A DNA stretch of 64,000 nt from positions 562,954 to 626,953 of the forward strand of contig BCIJ01000004.1 in assembly GCA_001599935.1 (NCBI GenBank). The letters run 5' to 3'. Positions 16,901 to 31,900 of the stretch are shown one piece after another; the first letter of the stretch is position 1; each line of letters opens with the position of its first letter. The DNA comes from Holtermannia corniformis. Its lineage: Eukaryota; Basidiomycota; Tremellomycetes; Holtermanniales. The position numbers were made by a program, and so were the translations under genes. The notes under the pieces were generated by a model. It made no database searches. It saw only the letters and a program-made list of their open reading frames with translations, and was not told the origin of the DNA.

Positions 16901-19900
16901 AATCTCATGGGATGATCCGCCCGTGCGAGTCCCCCTTTGCGCCCGGTCGACGTGTTTCAGCTAGTGATCGCCACTGCGGAGTCCCGTACGCTACAGTGGC
17001 GCCAAAGGACCTCCACCAACCTCCGAGTCGCCGTCGCCGAAGACCGCCGAGCGCACAAGCCGCAGTCCAGACCAACTTGCACCAACGCCGTCATGAGCAC
17101 CTCGGCGCCAAAAATCACACTGCACCACCTCAACGTCTCGCGCTCCGACCGCATCTGTCAGTTGCCAATCATCGCCCAACTGGACTATTGCTGACACTTG
17201 TGCAGTCTGGTGCTTGGAAGTGCGTAGCTATACTGACGTCGAGGCCATTGCTCACAGAGCACCAAGGAGCTCGGACTCGAGTACACGGTGGTTGCGCACA
17301 AACGCCAAGCGGACCGCAGTGCCCCACCCGAGCTCAAGGAGATTTTTCCACTCGGCCGGGTCCGTCCAGAGTCTCAAAGGCGTCTGGCGCTGATGAGTCC
17401 CACAGGCACCCGTGCTCGAGATCGACGGCAAAAAGATTGCAGAATCAGGAGCGATCCTCACCTACCTTCTGCAGCACTACGGCCCGGCCTCGGCACAGGA
17501 ATACAACCAGACGGATACGTACTGGGCTCACTATGCCGAGGGCAGCTTAATGGTCCAGCTCCAGATGAGCGCAGTGATTGGCGCTACCTCGGCTGGCTTC
17601 CTCCACAGCGCTGGGCTGGGCGAAAAAGAGACCGAGGGCGTCAAGCAATACGTTGGGTTCCTGCAGGTTTGTCGCTGCTCCGCCAGTGCCGGTACGGCGA
17701 GCTGAGCAGATATCAGGGCAAGTACCTCAAGAACAATATTCAGACCAACCTTGACATGGTCGGTCCACATTCTGTACCTTAGGTCTCGCTGAATTCGTGC
17801 AAGATCAACGACTGGCTCGAGAGTGCCAAGACGCCCTACTTTTCTGGCACAAACGAGCTCGGCGTCGGAGATGTACGTCTGCAGTGCGAGGGTCCGGTTC
17901 ACACCCGCGGACCCGCCTGCCACCTTGCACCACCTAAGACGCCGCTAACCGCTACCGTAACAGTACCAAATGTGGTTTCCGATCAACAGCCTTCTCGCCG
18001 GCTCACGCGCAAACGCTGGGTTCCAGCTCGGCGCCGGGATACGCAAATGGCACGAGACGGTCTCGAACCGGTGCGTGTGCAGCTAATGTGCGCTTCATAT
18101 AGTCGCTGATGTTATGGTGATGGCAGCCCTGCATGCCAAAAGGGCATGAAGCGGCTCGAGGACGAAGAGAAGGCACAGTTTGAGCTAAAGGCAAAGATCT
18201 GAGCTTCTAGGGGTGTCCAAGCAGCAGATATGCCATCACAGTGAAAGCTCGCAGTGCGACCGGCCTACTATCCGGCGGCCGATCGGTGCCCGACGCTCAG
18301 CGCCATCTGGTATCGCACGCATCTCAATCCACGACCACTCGCGCCCGCTCGATCGTCAAAGTCAAAGGTGCGTCTTCATTGCCAAGCCTTTGATCGGAAG
18401 TAGGTGCGGCACCTCGGACGACCCGACCACGACAATTGAACCGATCCCTCTGATCATATTGTGGGGATCACACACAACATTTGGCGCATCGCATTGCGGG
18501 TTTCAAAAGCGCAATGCCCATTTGTGCAAGATGTCGCTGTCATGCCACAGGTAGCCATCCCTTTAACACGAACGGATTGACCTCAATCTGGTTATAGCGG
18601 GCGCAGAACGCTTTCCCACAGCGCGCCATCGGCGCCGCGCTTGTCCAAGACTTGGCGTCGTGCTTTGAGGAAGCCCGCAAATTTACCGTTGGCAACGGTA
18701 ATCGGCCGTCGATCGAAGACACGATCAAAATGACCGTTGGGCGCTTTCTACCGAGTGGATGGCTTCCTGTCCGCTTCAAACGTGCGGATACGGTTCGCGG
18801 TTAGTCACACTAATTGAGCTTGTGCAACCGCGGTGCGATTTCCTTTGTCACGTTGCGTGCGGCATCTCAGCGGCACTTGAATCGTCGGGCGGCGCTCAAC
18901 TATAAGTTGAGGCGAGGCCCGCCACCACCGCCGTCCAGCATCGACCAAAATGACAAACCTGCCGAGCTTCCATCTGAAGCAATCCAGGGCTTCCGTAGTA
19001 CGGATCTTTGATTACGTCACTCTAATACGGATCCGTACATGAGGAAGTCCGTACACGTACGGATCCGTACATACGGATGCCATACGGATTCCGTATTCCG
19101 TCAGAGGTCTGGAGGCAGGATACGGATTTGTACGGATATACGGATATACGGTGGCTGCAAAATCTTTGAATGGATCAATTCAAACGCCGTACACTGCCGC
19201 CAGTTGCAGCACAGGCTGAATATGGCTGAATATGGCTGTTGCAAGCACTTGTTAGATGATTGCGCTTGAGTGCGCAGCTGCCACTTGAAGTCACGTGATC
19301 GACCCAGAGCACAGATCCGTATATCCGTACTGTACGGATCCGTACGTCCGTATAAAGATCCGTATTCCGTAGGCTCTTCAAGATTATATACGGATCCGTA
19401 TATACGGAATACGGATCCGTACGTACGGAAGCCCTGGATTGATCTGAAGATTGAAGATGACGACCTTACGCGCTTCACAGTGAATGATCTCGTAAAGGTC
19501 GAGCCTCGAGACAGCGAAGGCTATCTCGGCGAAGTAAAAGCCGTGGATGAGCCCATGAGCATGATCGGGCTGTCAGAAGTGACAGAGGGGGACGCTAGGC
19601 ACAGCATCCGCCAAAGCGCGTCGGGGGACACCTATCGCGTACTGTAGACTCCGGCATCGGCTAGAATGTTGGAATGCGTGGAACATGCTACGTGATGCAT
19701 CGCAATGCAGCAAGCCTGTCCAAGCTGACTTGAGCACGGCGCTAGCGGACCCATCGACCATTAGATGCATATTACCTCGGTAACTTCATCATCCCGCACC
19801 TGGATTTCCGAAGATGGCATCGAAAAGGTATGTAACCCTCAGGACCCCCTCTCTCTACACGACCAGCACTAGAAGGCAATAGCACTGCCGTGCCTCTGAA

Positions 19901-22900
19901 CATGATGCACTTTAGGTGTCGCGGAGGAAGATCGATCATTTGGCGCAATAGGAAGGACTTGGTCTGCGAGTGCCGCAGCTCGCAAGACCTAGCTGCGCGC
20001 GAGTATAAAGTTCGTCAGAAGCTGTTTGTCCGTACAGTCGTGAGCTCGGTTCGGAATCGTCTGCCATCTCGCGATTGATAACCGATTAGCCTTTGAGCGA
20101 CGTCACCCTACGACCTTTCTCATCTCGCACACAAACTCCATCTCATTTGTGCCCGGTCTTCTGAAGAAGACGTTGATCCATCCGTATAAACTCGAAAAGA
20201 GACGCTCCGTTACGGGCACCCTCAGAGCTTGCAATGACAGAGAGCTTAGGTCGCAGGACACTTCTGATCAATGGTGAGATGGGATTCTCGATTGGAACGA
20301 CGATTCGTGTCAGCAATCAGATCGGTCAGTGGTGTGGCGTAGTCGAGAGCATCGACTCGTGTGCGAAAACGATCACTGTACGAAGGACCGAACAGAGTTC
20401 ATGGGAAACCACCCTTGTGCCAGTCCGAGAAGGAGGCTTCGAGGTGAAACCCGGTAACGCAAGCGGAAACTAGATGCACTGCATGCTATACCTCCCCAAC
20501 CCCGTTCTAGATAGTACATTTTCACTTGGTTCGGCCTCAACCTTTCGCGTCTATGCTTCAACCCTTGACATCGAGAGATCACTCGGACGCGCCGGCCTCG
20601 GTGCTGTAGGATCGTAAAAAGACCTCTGAGAGAGCCGTCAGCGGGTTGTAAGGCTGACAGGCGACGGAACGTACTGAAGAACTCGTATGAGAGCCAGCTG
20701 ATGGCCGTGCTTGGTGCGACTGTGAGCACGCGCGGAAGCATGCCGCGGCGCAGACCACGGACGCCGTCGCATCCGTAGATTATCCGGAGTGCTTCGGCCA
20801 TGCCCCGGGCTGCTCTGATCTGCGGGTTTGTCGACGTCCCTCGCGTTTGAAGGAGCGTCTGTCAGTGTCAGCAAGTTGGCGCGAACCGGTGCGACCGACT
20901 CACCTTGGCAACGTCAAGCGGCGTCGTGACAGCGGCCGCTACACCACCGGCGATACCACCAGCCGTGACGTGAGTCATGGGTGAATAGCCACCATCGGGA
21001 TTGAGCAGATCCTTGAGGCTTTCGTAAACAGAGAATTGAACGGCGGTGAAGGGAACGTTCATGGTGAGCGTGGTGGGATAGGAGATGTAAAAGGCTTGAA
21101 GGCCTTCGGACCGGAAGACTGAGCGAGCGCACGAGAGAACGGTTCGGTGCGGCGAGCCTTGGATCTGCATCCGCTGCTTGATGACTAGAGGTCGTCAGCT
21201 ACGGCGGGGCGATGAGATCGTAATGACCATCAAACGGGTTCATGAGCGCGTCAGAGGCGATTGTAGCAGCAGCACCAGCCACGGCTGCGAGACGTCAGGA
21301 GCAGATCAAACGACCAGCCAGCCACGTACCTGTACCACCGAACCCAGCCCACCCATCACCTCGTCCGCCGCTGATGGTTCGCACCGCCTCGTACGTGCCG
21401 AAATGGGCCGCGTGCGCCGGACCAGCACCCATGATGACGCTGGCAACGCCGCGCCATAATGATCGCAGACCGTCGGTAGTCGACACATGTCGCACATAGG
21501 AGGATAGGGATTGAGGAGCGCTCATTGGAGCCGATGCGGCTGCGGAAGCCGCACCTGCGAGGGATGGTTGAGCTGCGAGGGTGGAGAGGATGGCGGATGG
21601 TTTCATGTTGGGCAAGATTTGCATACGCGTCTGGGATGGGCATAAGTGTACGCAGGCGATGCCAAGCCAAAGAGAGCTCACCTTGATCGAATCAACCGGG
21701 AAGATGGCAGCGTGTTCAGAGATGCCAGCCTGGGTGTCGATTAGATATGACAACGATGCGCACGATCCAACGCACCATCGCTCCAGCGACCATGTTGACG
21801 CCAACGCCTGCAAACGGCAAGCTTTCATAATCATGGTCTTCCTCGACCGACGGCTGTACGGGGCGATCGACGTGCACGCCGTGCGGAAGCACATGGAGAG
21901 ATGACGAGGATGACGAGGCGGAAGAAGAAGCCATTGCAAGTGCTCCCAACTGGCGAAAGGATGCGATCCGAGCTCTTGCTCTGAAAAGTCAAACGCCGGC
22001 CGACGAGTGACGCAGCGGCTCAAAACCTCGGCGCGGGTCTCGATAAGAGCGCAGGGACGAGTCAGGTAGATACACTGTGGAGCTGATCTGATGCAAGCGA
22101 GGCGATCTTGAGGTGTTTGCGAGCTTGCGATGCGAGATGTCAATCGTTGAACTTTTTCCAACTGCACGATGCAAAGCATGTGGTCCCTGGATTCGGATTT
22201 GTCGGTCATCGCACAGTTTCTAATTGGATTACGGTAACGACGCTAATCGATTAGGATCATGCAGATATGCTCGTCTCTCGCTTTGATCAGTACACGAATA
22301 GCATCACGAGCTCTCGGCCTTGCCCGCCGCATCCTCCGCAGCCTGCTCATCCTTGAGACGGTCGTGCTCGAGGATGTCGTTCATCTCCCATGGGTAGTCG
22401 ACCCAGACGTCTCCAATGTCGGCACACGAAAAGTAGGCCACGCTCTCGGGAATCTCGGCGTCCTTCGGCTTGAGCCTGGACAAGGTCAGCACTGCGGCAA
22501 ACCGGTCTTGCGTTGGGCGAGAACGTACTTGTTGTGGACGACAAAGATGCCAAATGCCGTCTCTTTCCGCAGACGCTCCCGCTCAGCGTCGTCCTTGACC
22601 AGAGCGAGCTGCTGCTCGACGTCGGCCAAGAGCTCCTTCATGGTGTAGCTGGAGCGGCATTAGGCTTGCTCGCATCAGAGGACAAGCAACATACGCGAGG
22701 GTTCGTCGCGAGTCATCGACTTCGTCAACGACGAGAATCCGGCGACCTAGGAGACCACCGTGGCTGTAGTTGTTGCCAAGCTGAGCTCTGATAAGCGGGA
22801 TACAAAGGATTCCAATGGACACGGACCGTGCTAAAGTCCAGCCACTGTGTCCTGACGACCTCGGTTCCCGCAACTTCGGCCGTGTCCTGACAGACTTAGC

Positions 22901-25900
22901 GTCGTGGATCGCACCTGCAACGACTCACGTCTCCCAAAGCCTCGTACAGGGTCAAGCCGACTGCCTGGATAGGAATGTTGCGCTTTTTGCCTCCTGCATC
23001 AGTCTTGCAGAACGTCCGCAGGATACGAGCAGGGATGAATCCGCCGCCGCCAATCGCAATAAACAATGAAGGGTCTATACCGCGGTGCAGTGAGCAAAGC
23101 ACCAAGGCATCAACGACACCGGAACCCACTAAAGTCCTGCTTGATCTTGACAGCGGCTGCCTTGATGGCGATGTGAATGTCATTGTAGCTGAGCCGTAGG
23201 CTGGCAGACGTGAGCGCACGCCTACGCCGATCCGCCGACGACTCACTGTCCGTCGCCAGCCATGATGCGGGTGTGATGAGAAACGAGGTAGCCGTGCTCG
23301 AGTGCCGGGTCTGTGGGTCTGACTCTCTGAGATTGCTCGTCAGTGGACATGGACAGCAAAATCGAACGAGCCGTGCCCACGCGGGACACACGCTGCAGAG
23401 TGGCACGGACCGTGCGAGATCCTACACCGCACACGTCTCGTCCAAGCTGTCCACAGTCTCTTGTCCAGCCTTGAGCATCTACGTATCAGCTTGTTACTGC
23501 CGAGCTGCGAGTAGCTGTCTGGCACTGTCACCCTGTGCTGTAGTCGAGCGTGCCTGACGAGGAGACCATGCCTCCTGCTCTGCTCACCATCGGCAGACGA
23601 GCGGGCGAGCCTGTGGGTATGCATACTCGGTGATCATGGTCGTACAGCAGATAGTCGTTGCATCGCTGTCACTCTGACGACCGTCCTGCGCTCTCATCCA
23701 AAGGCAGCACCGCTCGAACGCGAATCCATCCGGTGTCGGTCGCTGAGCCAGGAGCACCTTGGGATGCTCACCGTCCGACGTCGTCGACGGCAGCTCCAGC
23801 ACCACGTCCACGTCGAGACGATGCCGCTCCCACCAAAGCAGCGCCCTCTGCGCTCCGGACGGTCACAGCCCCCGTCGCTCGCTGCGAGCACGCCTGTGCT
23901 CGCCAACGACGTGCCGAGACGGACACCAGAGGATGTGAGCTCGGGTTCCCAGGTCAGGCCTAGCGTTCAAGCTGACGCTGATTCAGATCCAACGTCTCGT
24001 CCGCAAGCTCTCGCAGCAGCAGCACGCTCCGCCTGGCCGCACCGCTGCCGTTGCACTCGCCAGCATCAAGACGGCCGCTGCTCGACCTCGCCCCCAGCCG
24101 CCGTCCAAGCTGGCCCCTGCTGCACCCGCCATCATCGCACCAACGCCGTCCGCACTCAAAGTCCACTTCCTGACCCCGCCTCCGTCCCCTCGGCCTGCAC
24201 CTCCGTTTCAAGACGCGCTGCCGCTCGAGATCAGCCTGAACAGCGCGCCGCCATCACAGCCGCCATCACCCACTTTCCCAGCCTATGTCTTCTCACAGCC
24301 CACGGCGCCCGTCAACATGCCGACGCAGGCTCCTTCAACAGGCTATGCTGCTCTGCTTCGCACCCCGTCGCCAGCGCCCACTCTGTCTCTGCGCTCCAAC
24401 ATCGAGTATGAGCTCATCAAGGCAAAGCTTGAGACGCGGCATCGCCGTCAGCAGCTCGAGCTCGCTCGCGCCGAGCACGACGGCTGGGATGACGGAGGGA
24501 TCACGATCGAGCTGGCGGCTGGTGTCGGCGCCGAGACGGGTCCGACTGCGAACCAGGTCCAGATGCAGGTCCCGGCGAATGTAGGAGGATGCATGCCGAC
24601 GCGGTACATCAGCTTTTTGCCAGGTGATTGGTGTGAGTCTGCTTCGCTGCCTGCTCCACCCTCTGCACCTAGACCCGGCGTAGAACTGTGGCGTGCAGAC
24701 GGGTGACTTGGGACCGCAAGCTGATGACTCGCCAGACTGCCCAGTGATCGCATGCGGATATCACAACTTTCACCGCAACGCCGAATGCTTCAAGTGAGTG
24801 CTCTTACGCTTGAACCTTGCCCTGTGCACTCAGAACACCCTTATCCTCAACACTGGCCTCACCCACGTCACACGAGCTAACACGCCATCTGACAGATGCG
24901 GCTACCCGAACCCGTCCCCACAAGTCCAAGCGAAACGCACGGCGGCCCACAGCCCGAGCCTCGGCCGCAGCGCCAGCGTCGGCTCGCTGCACGCTCTCAC
25001 CGATACGGATTCCGCGTTTGAAAACGCTGGCGATTGGTTCGAGTATCTACAGGGGGTGAGTCTTTCTCGAGGCTCGTACGTCGGCCCTTGGTCGCTGCGC
25101 GCAACGAAAATTGGCACCAGAGAAATCCGATGTCGCAGTGGATCACTCGGCTGCAAAGCCGACGAGCACCAGTCGGCGCAATCATGGGAGACTGACGCTG
25201 TGACAGAAGACGGCTCAAGCGCAAGCGCGTCGACCTGCGATCGCTACTGCGACGGGCACGGGCACGCCACTCGGTGCTTTTGGCGATTGGCGGTGCGAAT
25301 GTGAGTATCGGTTTGCGGTTGGCCTCGGGCGCGTGGCTGCTGCTGCGGCGTAGGTCGGGCACGCTCAGTCGTCGCCACGATCCCTACTTGGGTTGCTGCG
25401 GCGCTTGGCTTGGCACCGGCGAGCGCCAGTCAACGGCACCTGCTACCATGCTAAGCTCGCGGCGTTGTAACAGCCACGAGAACCGCACTGGCCTAGGCTG
25501 ATCATATGACAACAGGCGGGTTTATCAATTGGCGTCGGCGCTCGTTGTGTTGGCAGTGCTACCCGAACCACCCCTCGAACCAAGGTGAGTCGTACGCTGC
25601 AAAAGACTGTGCTCTCGCAGGTGTCGCCTTTGTCGACCCAAGCTAGTCTCGTACCCCTCTGTAGCACACCGAGCTGACAACTCATAGACCACCCGACGCA
25701 CAGCCAGCCGCCGCGCTTGATCGCGCCCGTACTGTACCCAACGCCCTCGACGTCCCTGCCGTCGACTGCCTCGCCTCCCGGCCGCAGCGCACTCCCACCG
25801 CGCGGTGAACCGGTTCGGATTGGTCCTCGTGCAAACCACCAGGCGCTGCGCCATACCATGTCGATGCCTGCGCTGCTGCCGATCGGGCACGGGCGCCCGG

Positions 25901-28900
25901 GCACGGGGCCGTGAGGCACCGGTTGCGCTCTCGAAACATCTCTTCTCGCTCGGTTGTATAGCTGTTTGGTACTGGTATCGGTTCGGGTCGGGTTGGAGTG
26001 CATAGCCCCTTTTCTCTACGCTTGTGTATACTCGCTCTGCATCCTCTGCGCTGCTGTGCCGCTCGGTGCTACATACTATTCCAACTGCGCCTCGTCTCTG
26101 ATCCTACTGGGCTCTCTCGCAGAGGTCGTCGTCATCAGTTGCATCAATGCCTAGTGCCCAAGAACAACACGATCTAGCCATACACCATCTCTAGCCCAAT
26201 CCGCCTCTAGATCTGGCCAACGCCATGCTCCTTGACCGTGTTGGAGACGAACATGCTGTCAAACATCAGCAAGAGGTCAAAGCGTCTAGCGTACAGACTC
26301 ACGTGTCCAAGCTCGCGCGGTCCTCTTGCCGGCGCTCACGCTCCCTCTCGCGCCCAGGCAGCGGTGGCTCGGGGCCATCGTCAAATCTAAAGTCGAACCC
26401 GCCCAAGCCCGAGCTGGCGACGCTCAAACCCATAGTGTTGCGGCCAGGTTTCGAGGATGACGGTAGAGCGGCACTAGGCATCTCGGCCAAGTCCTCAGTG
26501 CTCTGTACGAACGGGAAGGAAGACAGCAACGAGTCGGCGACAGAGTGACCCGTCGTCGGCCGGCCGCTAGTGTCCTTGGGCCCACGGAAAGCAGGTGGCG
26601 GACGGGAAATGGTCGCGTGGTGGTCCAGAGTGGTGACCGATGAAGACTGAGGGATGCCGGAAGGCGTCGGGTCGAGGGGTCGGTCCGAGGGGGGTATCAT
26701 TGGGAATGACGAGAGTAGAGAGTCGGCAGCGGATCGAGCGGAGAAGGCAGAGTCGCGTGGCGCATTGCGGTGTGGTCCGACCGGAGGTGGCCCAACGTGT
26801 ACGACGCGAGCCGAGGCGACCTGCGCCGACTGCCCGCCAGTGCTCCAGTGAGTTGCCTGAGTGCTCGAGCTGTCTCTTCTCCCGTCGAGCGCCAAGCTAC
26901 CCATCGAGAAGCGTAGATCGCCCTCACCGCCCTCGTGCGCATCATCAAAGCGATGCGTCGACGGTGTGAGGCTGCGATAGCTCGGGGCGCCGCTGGCCTG
27001 ACCAGTCATATACGATGCACCGCTCGGGAGCGCGCCAAAGGTACTGACAGAGTTGGTGTTGTTTGTACGGTGGAGCAGCTGCTCGTGATCGCCGGCTGCC
27101 GTAGCAGGCGATTGCAGTCTGGCATCGGCGAACGGATCGCCGCCCACCGATTCCACAGGGGACAGTTGATCAGAGCCAGGTTGACGGAAGCCTGCAGCGC
27201 CGTTGCCGAGTGACTCCATCGCGCCCGATCGCGGTTGACCAAAGTGGACAACTTCAGCCTGCTGTAGTCGGCCGACATGAACCTGCTTGCTGGTGAAAAT
27301 CTTTGGAGCGTCCAGGTGGAAATCGGTTGCGCCTGATACACCCGAGAGGAAGCTAGGTGTGCCCGACACGCCCGAGCGAAACGAGTCCCTCGACGAGGGC
27401 GTGCCGACTGTGCGCGATGGCCCGGCCGGGTTCAAGCGAAGATCAAGGTCTGGCGAACGCGCCGGTCGTGAAGGAGCACCATTTGGTAGACGGAGAAGGT
27501 TTTGACGGGCTGCATCGAGCGTCTGAGCTGGGTCGCGTGTCCGTTCCGCGCCGTTGTCTTGACCGCCTGCGGGTGCGACATAGTGAATGGGGATGACGTT
27601 GGTCGAGTGAGAAGAGGCAAAGGACAGGGCGCCCTGGCTGCCACTGGTCGATACACTCTCACGATCGTGAAACGGATTGCCTGGCCCGCGCGAGCTCTGG
27701 TTCCTCGGGTCGAGATTGATTTCAGCTTGCTGTCTTGAATACACCCTAACAGAGCCGTCGCCCGTATTGACGCTGGCCGGGAAGGAGCCACGGCTCGACG
27801 CGCGGCGGTTGGGCGTGGGCGATGTGGGTGTTGACAGCTGAAAGCCAGCCGACTCGGCTTTGCGTGCTCTAGCTGCCAGCGCTTCGAGCCGAGCGAGGTC
27901 TCGAGCCTTCTTGCGGCGCAGCCACCAGAAGAGGACGAGGCTACCGATGACCAGAACAGCGACGACGGGGCCTGTACCGTCAGCTTGGTACGACAGTGAG
28001 ACTTGTGACTGACCGGCAATGACCCCTGGGTTGACAGTGGCTGACTTTGAGCTACTGGAACCCGACTTTATGCATTGGATCTCGGGGCACGCAGAACACG
28101 TCCTGACGGCTGATCAGCCGACGCCGTTGAGACAGGCTATCACGTACCGGCTCGTCAAGATACAGCTCTCATCTGCTGCACAGTTGCAAGTGGGCGACGG
28201 TCCCGAGCAGCTCACGCAGTCGTCTCTGCGCAAGAAGGAATGAGCGTGGGTAAAGTCCATGATGTCGTGCTGCGCAGAGGCGGCGTCAATGCCAAGCGAC
28301 GCGAGCGTCCGGAAGCGTACTGACCTTTGCTGCCAGCAGCGAAGCGTCGTGGCCAGAATCGGTTCGTGACGTACAATAATGAGAACGAGGCCTGACAAGG
28401 TCTGGCGTGTGAGGCCGGGCAAGGGTGCAAGGAAGCCGATCAAAGGAGGTGTTCAGGGTGCGACGTGACCGGATCGAGTCTGTCGCGTGTGGGTGTAGTA
28501 GGTCTTAGGCTCGTGCGAGGGAGATGAAAAGAGAGGTGAACGAGTGACTTTGGCCAGTTGAGGCGGTACGGTAGCTAGGGTGTATGATACAAGAAGCCGG
28601 CGAGGTGCGATGGGGACTTGGCGCGATGCGACGCCGTCTGTCGTGGCCGTGTGCGGCAAAGGAAGGCGCGTGGTGGTGGTGTACTGGCGGTAGGGATGGG
28701 CAGGAACGTTCACTAGTGGTCGTGGGCGCCAGCACTGAGCAAGCAAAGGGTCAACGATGGATGAAACGCGCGGCCGCACAGACGCCATCCAAACCAAAGA
28801 TTCGCTACTCACGGTTTCCACTCTGATAGTAGGTACACCTGCACACTCTCAAGACGTCCTGGTCGTTTCTCTCTTCAAGCAACGCCTGTCGTATGCTACA

Positions 28901-31900
28901 CTTGCTGACTGTAAACGGTGCAAGGGTGAGCGCGTGCGAGGAAACGAGGGTACAACAATGTCAGGAACGGCAGCAGTGCAGTGTAACGACCTGCTCAAGC
29001 GTATACCGTGCTGTCAGCTCTCTTTGCGTTTGAGTGTACACATCATGCATTCGTGTCTACAATGGACAGCAGCAGCACATTGCTTCATGACTTTGTCGAG
29101 CCAAAAGACGCGTCGCTGGTGCCGCGAGCATCCCACCGGCCACGCCATCTCCCAACCGTCATCCATCGCCGCGATCAGGGCCGTCTCGCCTCTGCCTGGC
29201 CTCTTGCACTCGGCAGGATGAGAGACGAGTGGAATCGCAGCAGATGCAGAGCGAAACGACGGCGGCTCGACGACACCTACTTGAGCCTGTTCAACCGCTC
29301 CCTTGGCCTGCTCCTCCTGCTGCAACTGCTCGCACCCGGCGTGCACGCTCAACAAGAGTGTCTTCGTTTCGCAGACGCTCCGAGCATCAACCAGCTCTTC
29401 TCAGATGGTGTGTTGCACCGATCGTCGAGCTTCCACGAGCTCACAGCAGTGCCCAGGCGGTCCCGGCACAAAGGTTCTTCTATGCCCGTCTCGGACTTAT
29501 CGCCTCACTTCAACCATCATCTTCACGGCCGCAGACCAGGAGCTGGCAACCTTTGGCTACCCGGATGATGCCAAGCGGGCCAAACTGATTGTCAATGCGG
29601 ACAAGCTCGCGACCGCAGTACAGTGCGTTGCGCACCCGCAGCGCTCTCAAGCTCATGCCAACGTACAGAGGCGACTGCCGGCGGTGCGCCAGAGTCTCGC
29701 TGCGATCCCTCGTCATCGATGGCAACCGCAAAAAGAAAGGCCGCATCGCGGACGCCGACCTCGCAGGAGGGTTGATTGTCCTGGGAGGGAATGAAGCACC
29801 GACCGTCGCAAACTGTGTCATCAAGGATCCCAGGTCCGTCCCCTTGATCCTAGTTGCCACAGCTCGAGCTTATCCGAGTCAGAGGTTGGACCGCTATCCA
29901 TATCCGCGAGGGTGACAAGCTCAGTTGCAGCGGGGCTATTGTCGAGAACAACGAGATTGTCAGCCACAGCAGTTGCACTGGCACACACTCGACTGACATC
30001 ACCATAGGGTCCAGTCGGTGAAGAGTATATCGAGGCCGTAGATGGTCCAGATCCCGAACTCAGCCCTCTGGGTCGCCCCCTGGGTGACGGGCTGTCGATA
30101 GCTTGTCGTGACTCGTTTGTGCGAGATAATGTACACTGGCTGCTTCGCCCTTGGTGCATGCGCTGACTTTGCGCAGGTGTTTTACGACAACACGGATGCG
30201 GCCGTCGTCGTCTACTGCTCTCCTGGCACAAAAGTCACCAACAATCACATCTATGCCAGAAAGCTCTCGGCAATGGCTGGGATCTTGGCCGTCGATTCAA
30301 CCCCGTTTGACGGCGACTACACCGATATGACGATCGCTTCCAACATCATCGACGCTGCCTCGTATCCTATCCGGGTTGGGATCGGACTCGGTGCCGCCGT
30401 CTGGTCCGACGATACCGAAACCATCCTCAAAGGCGGCCAAGTGACCGAAAACGTCGTGCGCGGCATGTACATGGGCTTTGGGATCGCGGCATCGGGTCTC
30501 GAAAACTGGACGGTGCGAGACAACTGGTCTGAAGCTCGTCATTCGGGCAAGCGCACCAAACGCTGCTTTGACGAGCCGATCAACCCGGTTCCGATGGCTT
30601 TTTTGTACAATCAAAACTCTATCACCCATAGCCGGTTCCAAGCCGACTTTGTCAATGGCGAGTTCGCGTACGGTACGTTCCACGTGTCCCTCTAGACTAC
30701 TTCTCACGTCTCAGCCGTGTGCATTGACGGTCAAGACGAGGAGGACGATACGCCCGAAAACGTCGGGCAAGCACCCGTGGCCCAAGTCGACGAGGTACGC
30801 TCGAGGGATTCTTGTCACGCGCCTCCCTTGCTGAAAGATTTACAAAAGCCCAAAGTCAAGCTCGAGACTTCATCGGGTGTACAACTGCCCTCGACAGGCT
30901 CGGATGTCATGGACGGCATCCTGCTGCACTCACAGGCACGCATGCTCGAAGCCATCAGTGCTCTGGGCAAAAAGGTCGATGGCGTCAACGCGCAAGCCTT
31001 GGGCGAGCGGGATCCAGAGCAAACGTCAAGATCGCTGCTGCTGCATGAGCGTTACTGACATGTACTAGGCTGAACAAGGAGTTACTGGAAAAGCGACTTC
31101 AACGCTTGGACGAGGAGCGGCTGCTGCTCATGGATGAAATGGCAACACTGCGGATCGAGTTGAAGATCCTTGTCGAGACATTGATCGAGGCCGAGGTTGG
31201 TTACCGCTCATGGCTTTCGAGAGGTACTGACTTGTCGGAGGCTCAGGAAGAGGACTTGTTCAAGGCCAGCACAGACACCCTCGCGCAGGGTACACATCAG
31301 GCCAACGCAAGGGCTGCGGGCAACGGTTGGGCTGGAGATGCCAACTGGGCATTGGTAGGCAAGATGCTCCTGGGTCAAGTTGTCTTCGGGATGGTAGTGC
31401 TCCTGTATCGACACTGGGCACGACAAAAGCAGGATCACCGCGCTGGCAAGCGTGTGTGAAAGCATCACAGTCGGGAGGGCATAGGGCATGCATATCAAAC
31501 AATGTCAATATACCACCAGCTCGACGCTGAAGCAGACGTGGATACTGGCTTGGTACAATACGCTAGTGTATTCCCTGACGGACTCCATGCGAATCCGCTG
31601 ACTTGGGCCGAGGTTTGGAGGCGGTTAACTGTCACGCCAGTGTGCGGTGAGAGCTGTGCGGTTAGCGAGGCTGCAGTTCCCCGCGCAAGCTTACTATGTA
31701 GATGGCCTTCTCATCATTGCCGCTCGCAGCGAGGAACTCGCCGTCTCGTGAAAAGGCTAATTGATCAATGATACCGCTGCACCTGGGTCAGATGCAGCCG
31801 CAAGTGAGTCGCAATGGCACCAACGGGATGACTTGATACGTCCAGACTCCGATCCAACTCTTCGCTTCATATAGGTTGACTGAAGCGTCCGCACCGCCAG